From a bacterium (GTDB taxonomy: Bacteria; Bdellovibrionota; FAC87; UBA2466): a DNA stretch of 6,199 bases. Below, in pieces: positions 5,989 to 6,199 of the stretch; positions within the stretch are counted from its first letter, which is position 1; each line of letters starts with the position of its first letter. The notes beneath the pieces are model-generated. The model worked only from the letters and a program-made list of their open reading frames with translations. It did no database searches and was not told the origin of the DNA. The stretch covers positions 1-6,199 of the forward strand of contig JALHPX010000193.1 in the NCBI GenBank assembly GCA_022842225.1, read 5' to 3'. The position numbers were made by a program, and so were the translations under genes.

Positions 5989-6199
5989 CAAACCGATTCT
6001 TTAGCGAAGCGAGCATTTTTTCCTTCTCGTCGATGCGTAGCTTGGCTTTAGCAATAGCTTCCGTGAGTTCCTTGCGTTCTGTTCGCGTTAAGTAAATTTG
6101 ATAGCCACCACCTGCCGCTGCCACCGTCGATAGAATGCCGCTGCTGGTAAGGTACGCAATTTTTCCTTTGTAGGGTTTCGCCCGGCCGGCCGCGGTTAG
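5963..6199 (-). CDS. Membrane-anchored small protein with a coiled-coil-like tail (partial, N-terminus beyond the window)
   Basis: Reading the minus strand from the right edge, the frame starting at base 6199 is open for 78 codons to a TAA at 5963-5965. It has one hydrophobic, Ala/Gly-rich span (IAYLTSSGILSTVAAAGGGY, visible residues 14-33). A strongly charged Lys/Glu helix follows (about 39-72, ERKELTEAIAKAKLRIDEKE) and probably forms a coiled coil. The positive residues before and after the span leave the topology unclear. The protein start is outside the window, so size and family are unknown. It overlaps the next gene by 26 bp, so the two are almost certainly co-transcribed. The order of hydrophobic Gly-rich segment then charged helix is the same in both, and they may be related. 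Confidence 0.72.
   Translation of the reverse strand, partial: LTAAGRAKPYKGKIAYLTSSGILSTVAAAGGGYQIYLTRTERKELTEAIAKAKLRIDEKEKMLASLKNRFDERYNSQK

Overview
The window reads as chromosome of a Gram-negative bacterium of roughly 50% GC. Three of the six readable genes begin with signal peptides, and the left-edge fragment ends like an outer-membrane beta-barrel strand. The mix of exported hypothetical proteins, a DUF72/YecE protein and a CbpA-type J-protein would fit Bdellovibrionota or a related deltaproteobacterial lineage. That placement is an inference and weakly supported.

Layout. Bases 1-86 hold the 3' end of a plus-strand gene. Bases 87-669 contain no convincing coding sequence but are highly structured. 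They hold short complementary arms around 115-345, then an A-rich, T-poor tract (about 48% A and 14% T over 361-600) carrying eight exact CAACT repeats interleaved with a GTACGRCA-like motif. The tract ends in a perfect 15-bp intrinsic terminator reading in the plus direction (623-664). I interpret this as an uncharacterised repeat-rich non-coding RNA and regard it as the most interesting part of the window.

To the right, a minus-strand gene (670-2394) encodes an exported beta-propeller protein with a cut-off prolyl-oligopeptidase-like domain. It is divergent, across 62 bp, from a plus-strand CbpA-like J-domain chaperone gene (2457-3422). That gene meets a minus-strand DUF72 gene (3419-4345) tail to tail, with the two stop codons sharing the bases TTAG. 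Upstream of the DUF72 gene on the same strand, 50 bp away, is an exported thioredoxin-fold-like protein with one cysteine (4396-5322).

A 123-bp gap separates these from two overlapping minus-strand genes (5446-5988, and a partial gene 5963-6199 running off the right edge). Both encode small membrane or exported proteins in which a hydrophobic segment is followed by a charged helical, coiled-coil-like tail.

No pathway links all the genes. Protein quality control is represented by the J-protein and perhaps by the thioredoxin-like protein. There is no transposase, integrase, CRISPR array, tRNA or rRNA that I can recognise.
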